Positions 18,652-27,822 of a DNA stretch of 64,000 nt are shown here, in pieces. Under the pieces are notes generated by a model. The model did not search any database and was not told the DNA's origin. It saw only the letters and a list, made by a program, of their open reading frames with translations. The translations under genes and the position numbers were made by a program. This DNA comes from Shewanella putrefaciens (lineage in GTDB: Bacteria > Pseudomonadota > Gammaproteobacteria > Enterobacterales > Shewanellaceae): assembly GCF_016406305.1 (NCBI RefSeq), contig NZ_CP066369.1, forward strand, positions 4,358,501-4,422,500, in the 5' to 3' direction. Within the stretch, counting starts at the first letter, position 1; every line of letters begins with the position of its first letter.

Positions 18652-19713
18652 TTAATTCGAAATTTAAGTAAAGTCGCATTCGCGGCAATTGCCTTGATGC
18701 TCGCAGGCTGTGATGGCGGCGTATTGGACCCCAAGGGCCAGATCGGTGCCGATGAAAAGCACCTGATCATCATCGCTACCCTACTCATGCTGATTGTGGT
18801 TATTCCCGTGATCTTTATGACCTTGTTCTTCGCTTGGAAGTACCGCGATGGTCGAGATCAGGAAGTTTACGCGCCTAAATGGTCCCATTCGAGCGCGATT
18901 GAAACCGTGGTTTGGATTGTGCCGATAGTGATCGTCGTGATTCTAGGCGTGATCACTTGGGGTTCAACCCATGATCTCGACCCCTATAAACCGCTGGAAC
19001 ACGAAGCCAAGCCAATTACGGTTGAAGTGGTTTCTATGGACTGGAAATGGTTGTTTATCTATCCAGAACAAGGTGTCGCATCGGTAAATGAGCTGGCCTT
19101 CCCAACTAATGTGCCAGTGAACTTTAAGATCACCTCTGATACCGCCATGAACTCTTTCTTTATCCCGCAGTTAGGTAGCCAAATTTACTCAATGGCCGGG
19201 ATGACGACTAAGTTGCACCTGATTGCCAACGAACCCGGCAGCTATGACGGTATTTCCGCTAACTATAGCGGCGCAGGTTTTGCGGGCATGAAGTTTAAAG
19301 CCATTGCCACGCCAACGGCGGCCGACTTCGATGCTTGGGTAGCCAAGGCAAAACAACAGGCGACTAAGACCTTAGACTCTGCGACTTACCAAGCCTTAGC
19401 ACAGCAGAGTGAAAACAATCCTGTTGAATACTTTGGCTCAGTTAGTCACGGCATGTTCGATCAAATCGTTATGCAATACATGCACATGGACTCAAACGAG
19501 CACATGGCAGGCCATGAAGGTATGGAACACATGAGTGCCGACCACAATATGGCTGGCATGCACCACGATATGGCGCATATGGCGAGCGAACAGGCGATGC
19601 CAAATATGCAGAACATGCCAAACCCACAGAAGATGGCCGACATGGAAGGCTCAACCCATTCTGACACTTCATCTACAGAACACTCATCCACTCACCCAGT
19701 GGAGGCGGAGTAA
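18649..19713 (+). CDS. cyoA: Cytochrome o ubiquinol oxidase subunit II
   Basis: 354 residues, longer than E. coli CyoA (about 315). Lipoprotein signal peptide with lipobox LMLAGC (C21), two membrane helices (about 38-62 and 85-105), then the periplasmic cupredoxin domain (VEVVSMDWKWLFIYPEQG). The CuA-ligand cysteines of cytochrome c oxidases are absent (the loop reads ANYSGAGFAGMKF), which identifies a quinol oxidase. The extra C-terminal tail, residues about 274-333, is extremely rich in Met (15) and His (8), with patterns such as GMHHDMAHM; this looks like a copper- or silver-binding extension and is unusual for the family. First gene of cyoABCDE. Starts at TTG 18649 on a strong SD. Confidence 0.93.
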   Translation: MLIRNLSKVAFAAIALMLAGCDGGVLDPKGQIGADEKHLIIIATLLMLIVVIPVIFMTLFFAWKYRDGRDQEVYAPKWSHSSAIETVVWIVPIVIVVILGVITWGSTHDLDPYKPLEHEAKPITVEVVSMDWKWLFIYPEQGVASVNELAFPTNVPVNFKITSDTAMNSFFIPQLGSQIYSMAGMTTKLHLIANEPGSYDGISANYSGAGFAGMKFKAIATPTAADFDAWVAKAKQQATKTLDSATYQALAQQSENNPVEYFGSVSHGMFDQIVMQYMHMDSNEHMAGHEGMEHMSADHNMAGMHHDMAHMASEQAMPNMQNMPNPQKMADMEGSTHSDTSSTEHSSTHPVEAE

Positions 19714-19715
19714 TC

Positions 19716-21695
19716 ATGTCTTTTCTCGGTAAATTAAGCTTAGATGCGATCCCGTATCATGAGCCTATCATCATGGTGACCCTTGCGGTTGTTGCCCTGA
19801 TAGGCTTGTACGTCGCAGCTTTGATCACTAAACACAAAAAATGGGGCGTGCTCTGGCATAACTGGTTAACCTCGGTTGACCATAAACGCCTCGGTATCAT
19901 GTACATAGTGCTTGCCTTCATCATGTTGATCCGCGGTTTCTCCGACGCCATCATGATGCGCACCCAACAGGCACTGGCCACCAATGGCGCAGCAGGTTAT
20001 CTGCCGCCTGAACATTACGACCAAATCTTCACCGCCCACGGCGTGATCATGATTATCTTTATGGCAATGCCATTTATGATCGGTCTAATGAACTTAGTGC
20101 TGCCACTGCAAATCGGTGCCCGCGACGTTGCCTTCCCCTTCTTGAACAACCTCAGCTTCTGGTTAACCGCCTCTGGTGCCGTGCTGATCAATATTTCATT
20201 AGGTTTAGGTGAGTTTGCTAAGACGGGTTGGGTGGCTTACCCGCCTCTATCTGAGCTTGCTTACAGTCCGGGGGTTGGGGTCGATTACTATATCTGGGCG
20301 CTGCAGATCTCGGGAATAGGGACAACCTTAACCGGGGTCAACTTTATCGCGACAGTGCTTAAGATGCGCGCTCCTGGCATGAAGCTGATGCAAATGCCCA
20401 TCTTCACTTGGACTTGTACTTGGGCCAACATCCTGATCGTGGCTTCGTTCCCGATCCTGACCGCGGTTTTAGCGCTGTTAACACTCGATCGCTACATGGA
20501 TTTCCACTTCTTCACCAATGATGGTGGTGGTAATGCCATGATGTATATCAACCTGTTCTGGGCTTGGGGTCACCCTGAAGTGTACATCCTGATTTTACCT
20601 GCGTTCGGTATCTTCTCGGATGTGATTTCAACCTTTACCTCTAAGCGTCTGTTCGGCTATTCCTCCATGGTATGGGCCAGCGGCGCGATTTCGATCCTCG
20701 GTTTTATCGTGTGGTTACACCACTTCTTTACCATGGGCTCGAGCGCCAACGTCAACGCTTTCTTCGGTGTGATGACCATGGTGATTGCGGTCCCGACTGG
20801 GGTAAAACTGTTTAACTGGTTATTCACCATTTACCGCGGCCGTCTGCGCTTAACTGTGCCAGTGCTGTGGACCTTAGGTTTTATGGTGACTTTCACCATC
20901 GGTGGTATGACGGGCGTGTTATTGGCTGTACCGGGCGCCGACTACGTACTGCACAACAGCTTGTTCCTGATCGCTCACTTCCATAACACTATTATCGGTG
21001 GTGCCGTGTTCGGTTACTTAGCCGGTTTTGCTTACTGGTTCCCGAAAGCGACGGGTTTCCACTTAAATGAACGTTTAGGTAAAGCCTCATTCTGGTGCTG
21101 GCAAATTGGTTTCTATGTGGCCTTTATGCCGCTGTATGTGCTCGGTTTTATGGGTATGACTCGCCGTATCAACCACATCGATAACCCAGCATGGAACCTG
21201 TGGATCTATATCGCTGCCGTGGGTGCCTGCATCATCATGGTCGGTATCATTCTGCAATTCGTGCAACTGTACGTGAGTATCCGTGACCGCGACCAAAATC
21301 GTGACACCACGGGCGACCCTTGGAATGGCCACACGTTGGAATGGTCAACCGCATCACCACCACAGTTCTACAACTTTGCTAAATTGCCACAAGTATCTGA
21401 TATCGATGCCTTTACCGATGCCAAAGAAAAAGGCACAGCATATCAACGCCAAAAACAGTATCAACCAATCCATATGCCGAAGAATACCCCAAGCGGTATC
21501 TTGATGGCGCTGGGCATTACCGCCGCGGGCTTTGCTGCGATTTGGCACATTCTGTGGCTCGCGATTGTGGGCATGGTGGGCGCATTTATCGTGTTCTTAT
21601 TCCGTGCTTATAACAACGATGTCGACTATTACGTTCAACCCGATGAAGTGGCACGCATTGAAAATGCTCACTTAAACAATGTAGTAAGGGGCTGA
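19716..21695 (+). CDS. cyoB: Cytochrome o ubiquinol oxidase subunit I
   Basis: 659 residues, the heme-copper catalytic subunit with 14-15 predicted membrane helices. The high-spin heme/CuB site is recognisable: WAWGHPEVYILILPAFG (His-Tyr cross-link region), WLHHFFTMGSS (CuB histidines) and FLIAHFHNTIIGG (heme ligands). The quinol-oxidase N-terminal helix and C-terminal helices beyond the 12-helix core are present. It reduces O2 to water using ubiquinol and pumps protons across the inner membrane. It begins two bases after the cyoA stop and is followed one base later by cyoC. Apparently intact. Confidence 0.96.
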   Translation: MSFLGKLSLDAIPYHEPIIMVTLAVVALIGLYVAALITKHKKWGVLWHNWLTSVDHKRLGIMYIVLAFIMLIRGFSDAIMMRTQQALATNGAAGYLPPEHYDQIFTAHGVIMIIFMAMPFMIGLMNLVLPLQIGARDVAFPFLNNLSFWLTASGAVLINISLGLGEFAKTGWVAYPPLSELAYSPGVGVDYYIWALQISGIGTTLTGVNFIATVLKMRAPGMKLMQMPIFTWTCTWANILIVASFPILTAVLALLTLDRYMDFHFFTNDGGGNAMMYINLFWAWGHPEVYILILPAFGIFSDVISTFTSKRLFGYSSMVWASGAISILGFIVWLHHFFTMGSSANVNAFFGVMTMVIAVPTGVKLFNWLFTIYRGRLRLTVPVLWTLGFMVTFTIGGMTGVLLAVPGADYVLHNSLFLIAHFHNTIIGGAVFGYLAGFAYWFPKATGFHLNERLGKASFWCWQIGFYVAFMPLYVLGFMGMTRRINHIDNPAWNLWIYIAAVGACIIMVGIILQFVQLYVSIRDRDQNRDTTGDPWNGHTLEWSTASPPQFYNFAKLPQVSDIDAFTDAKEKGTAYQRQKQYQPIHMPKNTPSGILMALGITAAGFAAIWHILWLAIVGMVGAFIVFLFRAYNNDVDYYVQPDEVARIENAHLNNVVRG

Positions 21696-21696
21696 T

Positions 21697-22317
21697 ATGA
21701 GTGTTGCAATCCCAGCTGATTTAGAAGTTGCTCACGCCGATGAGCACCACGAGCACCATGGCACGGGTGGCAACACCCTGTTTGGTTTTTGGCTCTATTT
21801 GATGACCGACTGCATCCTGTTTGCATCGGTATTCGCCACCTACGCCGTGCTCTATATGAACACCGACGGCGGTGTATCGGGTAAAGACATTTTCGAACTG
21901 GACTTTGTGCTGATCGAAACCGCAGCCCTGCTGCTCAGTAGTATTACCTATGGCTTCGCGTTGATTTTCGCTAAGCGCCACAACAAAGCGGCGACCCTCA
22001 CTTGGTTAGCCATTACCTTTACACTGGGCTGTGTGTTTATCGGCATGGAAGTCTATGAGTTCCATCACCTGATCGAACATGGCAACGGCCCACAACGCAG
22101 CGCCTTCCTGTCATCTTTCTTCACCTTAGTGGGCATGCACGGCTTGCACGTGACCGCTGGGTTAATTTGGATGGCGATCATGATGATTGAAGTCGCCAAA
22201 ACGGGCTTAGGTAACCGCAGCATCACTCGCCTGAGCTGCTTAAGCTTGTTCTGGCATTTCCTCGACATCGTGTGGATTTGCGTATTCACCGTTGTGTACT
22301 TATTGGGAGCACTGTAA
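21697..22317 (+). CDS. cyoC: Cytochrome o ubiquinol oxidase subunit III
   Basis: 206 residues, five predicted membrane helices, with the typical start (HHEHHGTGGNTLFGFWLYLMT after a His-rich lead) and the COX3 signature FLSSFFTLVGMHGLHVTAGL. It supports the integrity of the oxidase; no cofactor is bound. The His-rich N-terminus (ADEHHEHHG) is longer than strictly needed. It overlaps the cyoD start by one base (TAATG at 22315-22319). Confidence 0.95.
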   Translation: MSVAIPADLEVAHADEHHEHHGTGGNTLFGFWLYLMTDCILFASVFATYAVLYMNTDGGVSGKDIFELDFVLIETAALLLSSITYGFALIFAKRHNKAATLTWLAITFTLGCVFIGMEVYEFHHLIEHGNGPQRSAFLSSFFTLVGMHGLHVTAGLIWMAIMMIEVAKTGLGNRSITRLSCLSLFWHFLDIVWICVFTVVYLLGAL

Positions 22318-22658
22318 TGGGCGCACATACTCAATCCCAGCATAATAGCCATGGCGCAGACGATCTGGCCGCCAGCATCAAGTCTTACTTAGTCGGTTTT
22401 GTGCTGTCAGTGGTGTTAACGGCCATCCCATTCTGGGCGGTAATGACCCATCACTTCGAGCAATCGACAACGCTTGCCATCGTTATTGTCACGGCACTGG
22501 TGCAGATTTTGGTACACCTTAAGTACTTCCTGCACTTGGACTTCTCTAAGGAAGGCAAGATCAACACCTTCTCCTTCCTATTTACCGCGCTGATCATAGT
22601 TATGGTGGTGGGCTTGTCGGTATGGATCATTCTCGAAGCTAACGCTTTGATGATGTAA
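22317..22658 (+). CDS. cyoD: Cytochrome o ubiquinol oxidase subunit IV
   Basis: 113 residues from the ATG at 22317, which overlaps the cyoC stop by one base; a start 15 codons upstream is open but unlikely given this coupling. Three membrane helices (about 20-40, 48-68, 80-103), with VTALVQILVHLKYFLHLDFS, a CyoD-type loop. Small structural subunit of the bo-type oxidase in the inner membrane. Confidence 0.93.
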   Translation: MGAHTQSQHNSHGADDLAASIKSYLVGFVLSVVLTAIPFWAVMTHHFEQSTTLAIVIVTALVQILVHLKYFLHLDFSKEGKINTFSFLFTALIIVMVVGLSVWIILEANALMM

Positions 22659-22671
22659 CGAGACACAGCAA

Positions 22672-23604
22672 ATGAACACACAAGCTAGATTGACATCGAC
22701 GCAATGGAAAGCACGCTTCAAAGGGTATGTACAGGTGACTAAGCCTGGCATCATTTTCGGGAATCTGATTTCCGTTGCTGGCGGCTTCCTATTGGCCGCG
22801 AAGGGCGATGTGGATCTGGTCTTGATGCTGGCAAGCTTAGTGGGATTATCCTTAGTCGTCGCCTCAGGTTGTGCGATTAATAACTGTATTGACCGTGACA
22901 TTGACGCCAAAATGCAGCGCACCTGCAAACGCGTCACCGTCACGGGCGAAATCCCCCTAAGTCATGTTTTGCTGTTTGGCATCGCCTTAGGCGTGCTTGG
23001 ATTTGGCATCTTAGCCTTGTTCACCAATGTCTTAGCCCTGCTGTTTGCCGCGATTGGCTACGTCGTTTATGTCGGGATTTATAGCCTCTATATGAAGCGA
23101 AACTCGGTTTACGGCACCTTAGTCGGCAGCTTTTCGGGCGCAGTACCGCCCGTGGTGGGCTATTGCAGCGTGACAGGTCAAATGGATATGGGCGCAGTGA
23201 TTTTATTGCTAATGTTCAGTCTCTGGCAGATGCCACACTCCTACGCCATCGCGATTTTCCGCTTTAATGACTATGCAGCCGCGAAGATCCCCGTGCTGCC
23301 CGTCGCCGAAGGGATGGCCAAGGCGAAGCACCATATAGTGCTCTATATCGCAGTGTTCGCCTTGGTCAGCACTATGCTGCCACTCGCAGGTTACACAGGC
23401 ACCGCCTTTATGGCCGTGACCTGTGCCACCAGCCTCTGGTGGTTAACTATGGCCCTCAAAGGTTATCGTCAAGATGTGGATATGCCACGTTGGGCCAGAC
23501 AAGTGTTTGGTTTTTCAATCATTACCATCACAGCACTCAGTGTAACCATGGCGCTGGATTTTCAAGCGGTCAGTCAAACCCCACTGTTTACCTTAGTGCG
23601 ATAA
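22672..23604 (+). CDS. cyoE: Protoheme IX farnesyltransferase (heme O synthase)
   Basis: 310 residues, UbiA-type prenyltransferase with about nine helices. Prenyl-diphosphate/metal site NNCIDRDIDAKMQRTCKR at about 67-85 and the second Asp-rich loop region (MWQMPHSYAIAIFRFNDYAA) are intact. It converts heme B into heme O with farnesyl diphosphate, supplying the binuclear heme of CyoB. Last gene of cyoABCDE, 13 bases after cyoD, followed by a strong terminator. Confidence 0.96.
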   Translation: MNTQARLTSTQWKARFKGYVQVTKPGIIFGNLISVAGGFLLAAKGDVDLVLMLASLVGLSLVVASGCAINNCIDRDIDAKMQRTCKRVTVTGEIPLSHVLLFGIALGVLGFGILALFTNVLALLFAAIGYVVYVGIYSLYMKRNSVYGTLVGSFSGAVPPVVGYCSVTGQMDMGAVILLLMFSLWQMPHSYAIAIFRFNDYAAAKIPVLPVAEGMAKAKHHIVLYIAVFALVSTMLPLAGYTGTAFMAVTCATSLWWLTMALKGYRQDVDMPRWARQVFGFSIITITALSVTMALDFQAVSQTPLFTLVR

Positions 23605-23625
23605 ACATAACCTTTATTCAAAAAC

Positions 23626-23657
23626 AAAAGCGCTAACCTAGGTTAGCGCTTTTTTAT
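23626..23657 (+). terminator. Terminator of the cyo operon
   Basis: Perfect 13-bp stem AAAAGCGCTAACC/GGTTAGCGCTTTT with a two-base nominal loop (more open in practice), followed by TTTATTTT. Because of the A run on the other side it may also work on the minus strand. Confidence 0.9.
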
Positions 23658-23754
23658 TTTATGCATTTAAACGCAAAACACTTTGGAAAGCACCATGCCG
23701 TCTCAAGGAAAAAGTAGAGTCGCTGGCCTTCCTTATACACTGACTTTATGATGT

Positions 23755-24327
23755 CTATTTGCAGATCTCAGTGATCAGTTGATAGTTTGGATCTTCGGTC
23801 TTAACAAAATCACCTTTATCCTCAACAATATCAAACAGTTTAATTGTGCACTGATTTTTTCCGTTAATCTTATCCACAAAATACTGAGCTTCGTAATTTG
23901 CTCCCGCTTTAGGCGTAAAACTAACTTTTTTCACACAATAGGTATAACCATCAATTCGCGTGTTAGCGCCGTCAACCCATACACCTGCAAAATAGAATGA
24001 AAGTGGTACTCCCGCCTCTACTTTTAACTCAGTTTGTTGCTTTTCATGGACATCTGAACGATACAACGGCATCCCGATTTTCCGGCCTGCTTGGCGATTT
24101 GCCAATAAATTCGCTTTCATACCTAATACAGCAATTTCACCACCTGGAATGAAATTATGCTTGATACAACCTTCAGTGTTATCAATCCATACCGAGGTAT
24201 TAGCACTGTCAGTCGATAACACACGAAGCGAGGCGGTTTCTTTTCCTGAAGCAACTTTATAACCGCTAGTTGCACAAGCCGTTAAAACTGAAGACATTAA
24301 TAAGACAGATATTGTCTTTAACTTCAT
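23755..24327 (-). CDS. Exported lipoprotein of unknown function
   Basis: 190 residues from the ATG at 24325-24327, chosen because AAGGAA lies seven bases upstream and the signal peptide starts there (MKLKTISVLLMSSVLTAC, lipobox LTAC). The mature protein has predicted beta strands (TASLRVLSTDSANTSVWID) and paired cysteines (EGCIKHNF, YTYCVKK, NQCTIK, EICK), which may form disulfides. I do not recognise a family. Slightly AT-richer than its neighbours. Monocistronic between the cyo terminator and rsmJ. Confidence 0.75.
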   Translation of the reverse strand: MKLKTISVLLMSSVLTACATSGYKVASGKETASLRVLSTDSANTSVWIDNTEGCIKHNFIPGGEIAVLGMKANLLANRQAGRKIGMPLYRSDVHEKQQTELKVEAGVPLSFYFAGVWVDGANTRIDGYTYCVKKVSFTPKAGANYEAQYFVDKINGKNQCTIKLFDIVEDKGDFVKTEDPNYQLITEICK

Positions 24328-24446
24328 AATATTTCCTTTTATATAAAGCACAGATAAGGTTGTGCAATCCGCCAAGAAAGCACAACAAAAATAATTATAT
24401 CAAATGGTTAAGTAATTTCAGTCGAATGAAAAACGAATGAAATTCA

Positions 24447-25205
24447 CTACTTCATTGCCGATTTAATATAGACATCGAAGCGGTTTTTCTTAGTTTCGAT
24501 TACCATACTGGGCTTAACGCCAGCGAGGTCTTCGGCATAATCGGGGCGTTTAACCACAACACGCTTACTGGCTAGAGCCATGGCGGGGGCGAGCAATCCA
24601 TCGGCATCGAGATCGGCACCGACTAAGGTTTGGAATACCCGCATTTCCTTCTTCACCAATGCGGATTTATCACGGTGAGGGTACATAGGATCGAGGTAAA
24701 CGACATCGACCTCTTGCTCCAGTTTGGCGAGTGCTTCGAGGCTGGAACCATGGAAAAGCTGCATCCGTTCACGCATCCAGTCGCCGATTTCGGCATCCTG
24801 ATAGGCGCGGCGCAGGCCATCTTCTAATAATGCGGCCACCACAGGATGGCGCTCCACCATAGTGACAGTGCAGCCAAGGCTTGCGAGCACAAAGGCATCA
24901 CGCCCCAAACCCGCAGTGCCATCGACCACTTTTGGCGTAACGCCTTGCTTTAACCCAACAGCTTTGGCAATGGATTGACCACGACCACCGCCAAACTTGC
25001 GCCTATGGGCAACGGCGCCAGTCACAAAGTCCACCATAATACCATCGAGCTTAGGTTCATCCCGCTTATGCAGAGTCAAAGTGTCTGATTCAAAACGCAA
25101 TTCAAATGCTGCATTCGCATCAAACACAAGCTGCCAACGGGCACAAATATCCACAAGTGTTGGGTATTGCTGATTGAAAAAGACTGGAATAGGCAAAGGG
25201 ATCAC
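24447..25205 (-). CDS. rsmJ: 16S rRNA (guanine1516-N2)-methyltransferase RsmJ
   Basis: 252 residues. The strongly conserved core is present: KRDEPKLDGIMVDFVTGAVA, HRRKFGGGRGQSIAKAVG, the SAM site DGTAGLGRDAFVLASLG, the catalytic D-P-x-[YF] box VVYLDPMYPHRDKSALVKKE, and KRVVVKRPDYAEDLA near the end. It methylates N2 of G1516 in 16S rRNA. Nothing unusual in the sequence. Confidence 0.95.
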   Translation of the reverse strand: MIPLPIPVFFNQQYPTLVDICARWQLVFDANAAFELRFESDTLTLHKRDEPKLDGIMVDFVTGAVAHRRKFGGGRGQSIAKAVGLKQGVTPKVVDGTAGLGRDAFVLASLGCTVTMVERHPVVAALLEDGLRRAYQDAEIGDWMRERMQLFHGSSLEALAKLEQEVDVVYLDPMYPHRDKSALVKKEMRVFQTLVGADLDADGLLAPAMALASKRVVVKRPDYAEDLAGVKPSMVIETKKNRFDVYIKSAMK

Positions 25206-25417
25206 TGCTTAGATGATGGAGAATAATGGCCATTATGCCTAAAAATCTTCTTCGTGAATATGTAACTCGGTCAATCATCTTGTTAATGTTCATTATTTTA
25301 TGGGTCAATTTGTCTAAGTTATTCTAGGCAAACTCAAACACAAATCACAATGTAATCCACTGATTGATAACGGCAAAAATCTATTTATGTAACAGTTGTT
25401 CGATTTGTGTTATATGT

Positions 25418-25457
25418 CTTATTCCGAGTTGACCTTGTAACTTCCATACGGAATAAG
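25418..25457 (+). promoter_or_regulatory. Inverted repeat that could hide the EAL-gene ribosome-binding site
   Basis: CTTATTCCG (25418-25426) pairs perfectly with CGGAATAAG (25449-25457). The second arm contains the AAG of the AAGGA ribosome-binding site for the TTG start at 25466. If the transcript begins upstream, this 9-bp stem would close off initiation. It could equally be a protein-binding palindrome. Confidence 0.4.
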
Positions 25458-25465
25458 GACATTTT

Positions 25466-27730
25466 TTGCTTAACTGGCTGAAAGGTTTTTTGTTTATCAG
25501 GGAGCAAGACTTTTTAAGCCCCGATAGAACCATATTAAAAACCAGTTTATTGCGGATTATTTTGCTGAGTGGCGCCATTCTGACCACCAGTATAGTGCTG
25601 CACAGCTCATTGATCGCATATGAACTCAACCTCAGCTTTATTATTGGCATTACGGTCAGTTTTTTAACCGTCCTGTTCCTCGCGTTATGGTTTACCCGTC
25701 GATATTTACTGGCGAGCTCTATCAGCTTGCTGGCCATGGTGGTGGCAGCCTGCTTGGCGATGCTGTTGTTTATTCCTGATTTTACCTTGTCGCAGGCGGG
25801 AATTACCTTCCTGTATACGCTGCCGCTGATGGCGCTTTTCCTGTTTGGGAGAAAAGTCGCCTTCTGGATGATGTGCTTCAATGTGCTGCCTTTTTTATTG
25901 CTGCTACGTAACCACAATCTCCCGCCCATTGTGGATGTGGATATTAGCCTGCCCGCAACCCACGCTTATCTCAACGGGCTGTTGTTTATGTTTTTTAATA
26001 TTTGCATTCCTTTGTCGGCCATGCGTCTGCTAAAAACCCAGAAAGTCCACGCACGGCAGATGATTAGGCATCAAAACGCGCTGCAACGCTCCTTAGATCA
26101 ATATGCTGAAATCTTTGACAATAATGGCACAGCCTCTTTCTTCTGCAATGAAGATGGTGTGATCCTCAACTTGAATAATGCGGCGAAACAAATCGCTGGA
26201 GACGTTACACTCAATAGCACTCGCCTGTGTGACATTTTTGAACTGGACCAAGATACCAGCACTAATTTGCTGGCCGCCTCATTCCATACCCGCTTAAGAC
26301 ACAATAACGGCAACCGATACCTACTGCAGAAAGCTTCATTGGAGCACCACGATACCCTGTTGTTTCACTGCCACGATATCACGGCACAAACCAACCATGC
26401 GCTCGAACTCAATCGACTCAAAAAACACCATATCAGCACGCATTTTTATGATTTAGTCACGGGTCTACCCAACGAGAACCATTGGTACAACCCCGCCCCC
26501 AGTGCAATTCATCAAGAAATGACAGTGGCCTTGGTTAAGATTGATAATCTGAGCCAAATCAACGCCGCCTTTGGGATAGGCGTTGGAGATGCCATCCTAA
26601 AAGCCTTTGCCTTAGAGCTTAAAGAGCGCTTCGGCAATCACGCCAAAATATATCGCTTTAGGGGCGCATCATTTGCACTGGAAATAACCGACCTGCCGTT
26701 AGTTTCCCCAGAGATGCTGGCACAACAACTGCGTCAGCGCATCCCCACACGCTTAAAACTAAAGCAAGAACAACAGATTGAGTACCATTTAGAGTGTCGA
26801 GTTGGTTGTTGCTCGGGCCATAAATCCGCACCGCAGCAAGCCGCCGAGCAATGCTTGATTGCCATCAAACAAACCACCCAAGCTAACCCAGTTATAGTGT
26901 ATTACATTGGTTTAATTAACAATTTACTTGAGGCGTCCTCGCAAGAAAGCAAAATTCGCGATGCACTGAAACACAACAGACTGGAAATGTGGCTACAGCC
27001 CAAAGTCATGGCCGATGGTCATATTGTCAGCTTTGAAGCGCTCGCCAGAATGTTCGATAAAGACGGCAGCATGATCATGCCCAGCACTTTTATTCCCATC
27101 ATAGAGTCATCGCAATTACAGGCAATTTTTGCGATAAAAGTGTTTAGGCAGTTACTGCAACTGATCCGTTCTTGGCCGAAAAATGTCCCTATGACTAAGA
27201 TTGCCTTCAACCTATCAGGGCAAGATATTCTGTCGGATCGCTTCTTTAAGGTGTTGATTCAAACCTATATGAATCATCCCGAACTCATCCCATTACTTGA
27301 AATTGAAATTACTGAAACCTCTGTATTTTCAACTCATAAAGAAACTGGTCGACGCTTAAACACCCTTGCTCGAATGGGCGTTTCGATTGCGATTGACGAT
27401 TTTGGCACTGGTCATGCGTCATTGAGTCAGTTGATTGATATCAGCGCCGACACGATTAAAATCGACCGCTACTTCGTTAGCCAACTGGGCATTAGCGAAC
27501 GTCACACTCAAATTGTTAACGCCGCAATTCTGTTAGCAAAAAGTTTAAAACTGAATGTTATTGCAGAGGGGATCGAAACCGAAGCCCAATTATTACAGCT
27601 CACAGCACTGGGATGTGAACAATTTCAAGGCTATTTATTTGGTAAACCGGCGCCCGCCGCGCTTTGGCTAAAAACGTTTCAACTGCAAACCCCTGCACAC
27701 TGGCTCACCCATAAAAAGAATGCTAACTGA
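25466..27730 (+). CDS. Membrane EAL phosphodiesterase with degenerate GGDEF
   Basis: 754 residues from a TTG that follows AAGGAC by five bases. About six N-terminal helices (27-200) form an unassigned membrane sensor; a PAS-like region (about 205-300, EIFDNNGTASFFCNEDGVIL) follows. The GGDEF domain is inactive: the motif reads RGASFA. The EAL domain keeps its metal and substrate residues: SFEALAR, NLSGQD, EIEITE, AIDDFGTGHAS, IKIDRYF, AEGIE and QGYLF. It should therefore degrade c-di-GMP, with the GGDEF-like part perhaps regulatory. Divergent from rsmJ, followed by rlmJ on the same strand. Confidence 0.9.
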   Translation: MLNWLKGFLFIREQDFLSPDRTILKTSLLRIILLSGAILTTSIVLHSSLIAYELNLSFIIGITVSFLTVLFLALWFTRRYLLASSISLLAMVVAACLAMLLFIPDFTLSQAGITFLYTLPLMALFLFGRKVAFWMMCFNVLPFLLLLRNHNLPPIVDVDISLPATHAYLNGLLFMFFNICIPLSAMRLLKTQKVHARQMIRHQNALQRSLDQYAEIFDNNGTASFFCNEDGVILNLNNAAKQIAGDVTLNSTRLCDIFELDQDTSTNLLAASFHTRLRHNNGNRYLLQKASLEHHDTLLFHCHDITAQTNHALELNRLKKHHISTHFYDLVTGLPNENHWYNPAPSAIHQEMTVALVKIDNLSQINAAFGIGVGDAILKAFALELKERFGNHAKIYRFRGASFALEITDLPLVSPEMLAQQLRQRIPTRLKLKQEQQIEYHLECRVGCCSGHKSAPQQAAEQCLIAIKQTTQANPVIVYYIGLINNLLEASSQESKIRDALKHNRLEMWLQPKVMADGHIVSFEALARMFDKDGSMIMPSTFIPIIESSQLQAIFAIKVFRQLLQLIRSWPKNVPMTKIAFNLSGQDILSDRFFKVLIQTYMNHPELIPLLEIEITETSVFSTHKETGRRLNTLARMGVSIAIDDFGTGHASLSQLIDISADTIKIDRYFVSQLGISERHTQIVNAAILLAKSLKLNVIAEGIETEAQLLQLTALGCEQFQGYLFGKPAPAALWLKTFQLQTPAHWLTHKKNAN

Positions 27731-27772
27731 GGCATTAATTTTACGCATTAGCGCATCCTAGGTATAATTGGC

Positions 27773-27778
27773 GACATG
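27773..27778 (+). promoter_or_regulatory. Consensus -10 box before rlmJ
   Basis: TATAAT preceded by AGG, 45 bases before the rlmJ ATG. No good -35 at 17 bases (AGCGCA), so a promoter is likely but its strength is uncertain. Confidence 0.45.
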
Positions 27779-27822
27779 CATTTGCCTCCCTTTGCTTTGT
27801 TTGCCAATAACTAGGATCCTCC

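Noticed and set aside
18649..19713. cyoA as a cytochrome c oxidase subunit II
   Set aside because: The CuA cysteines and histidine are missing and the operon has cyoB-E order, so it is a quinol oxidase.
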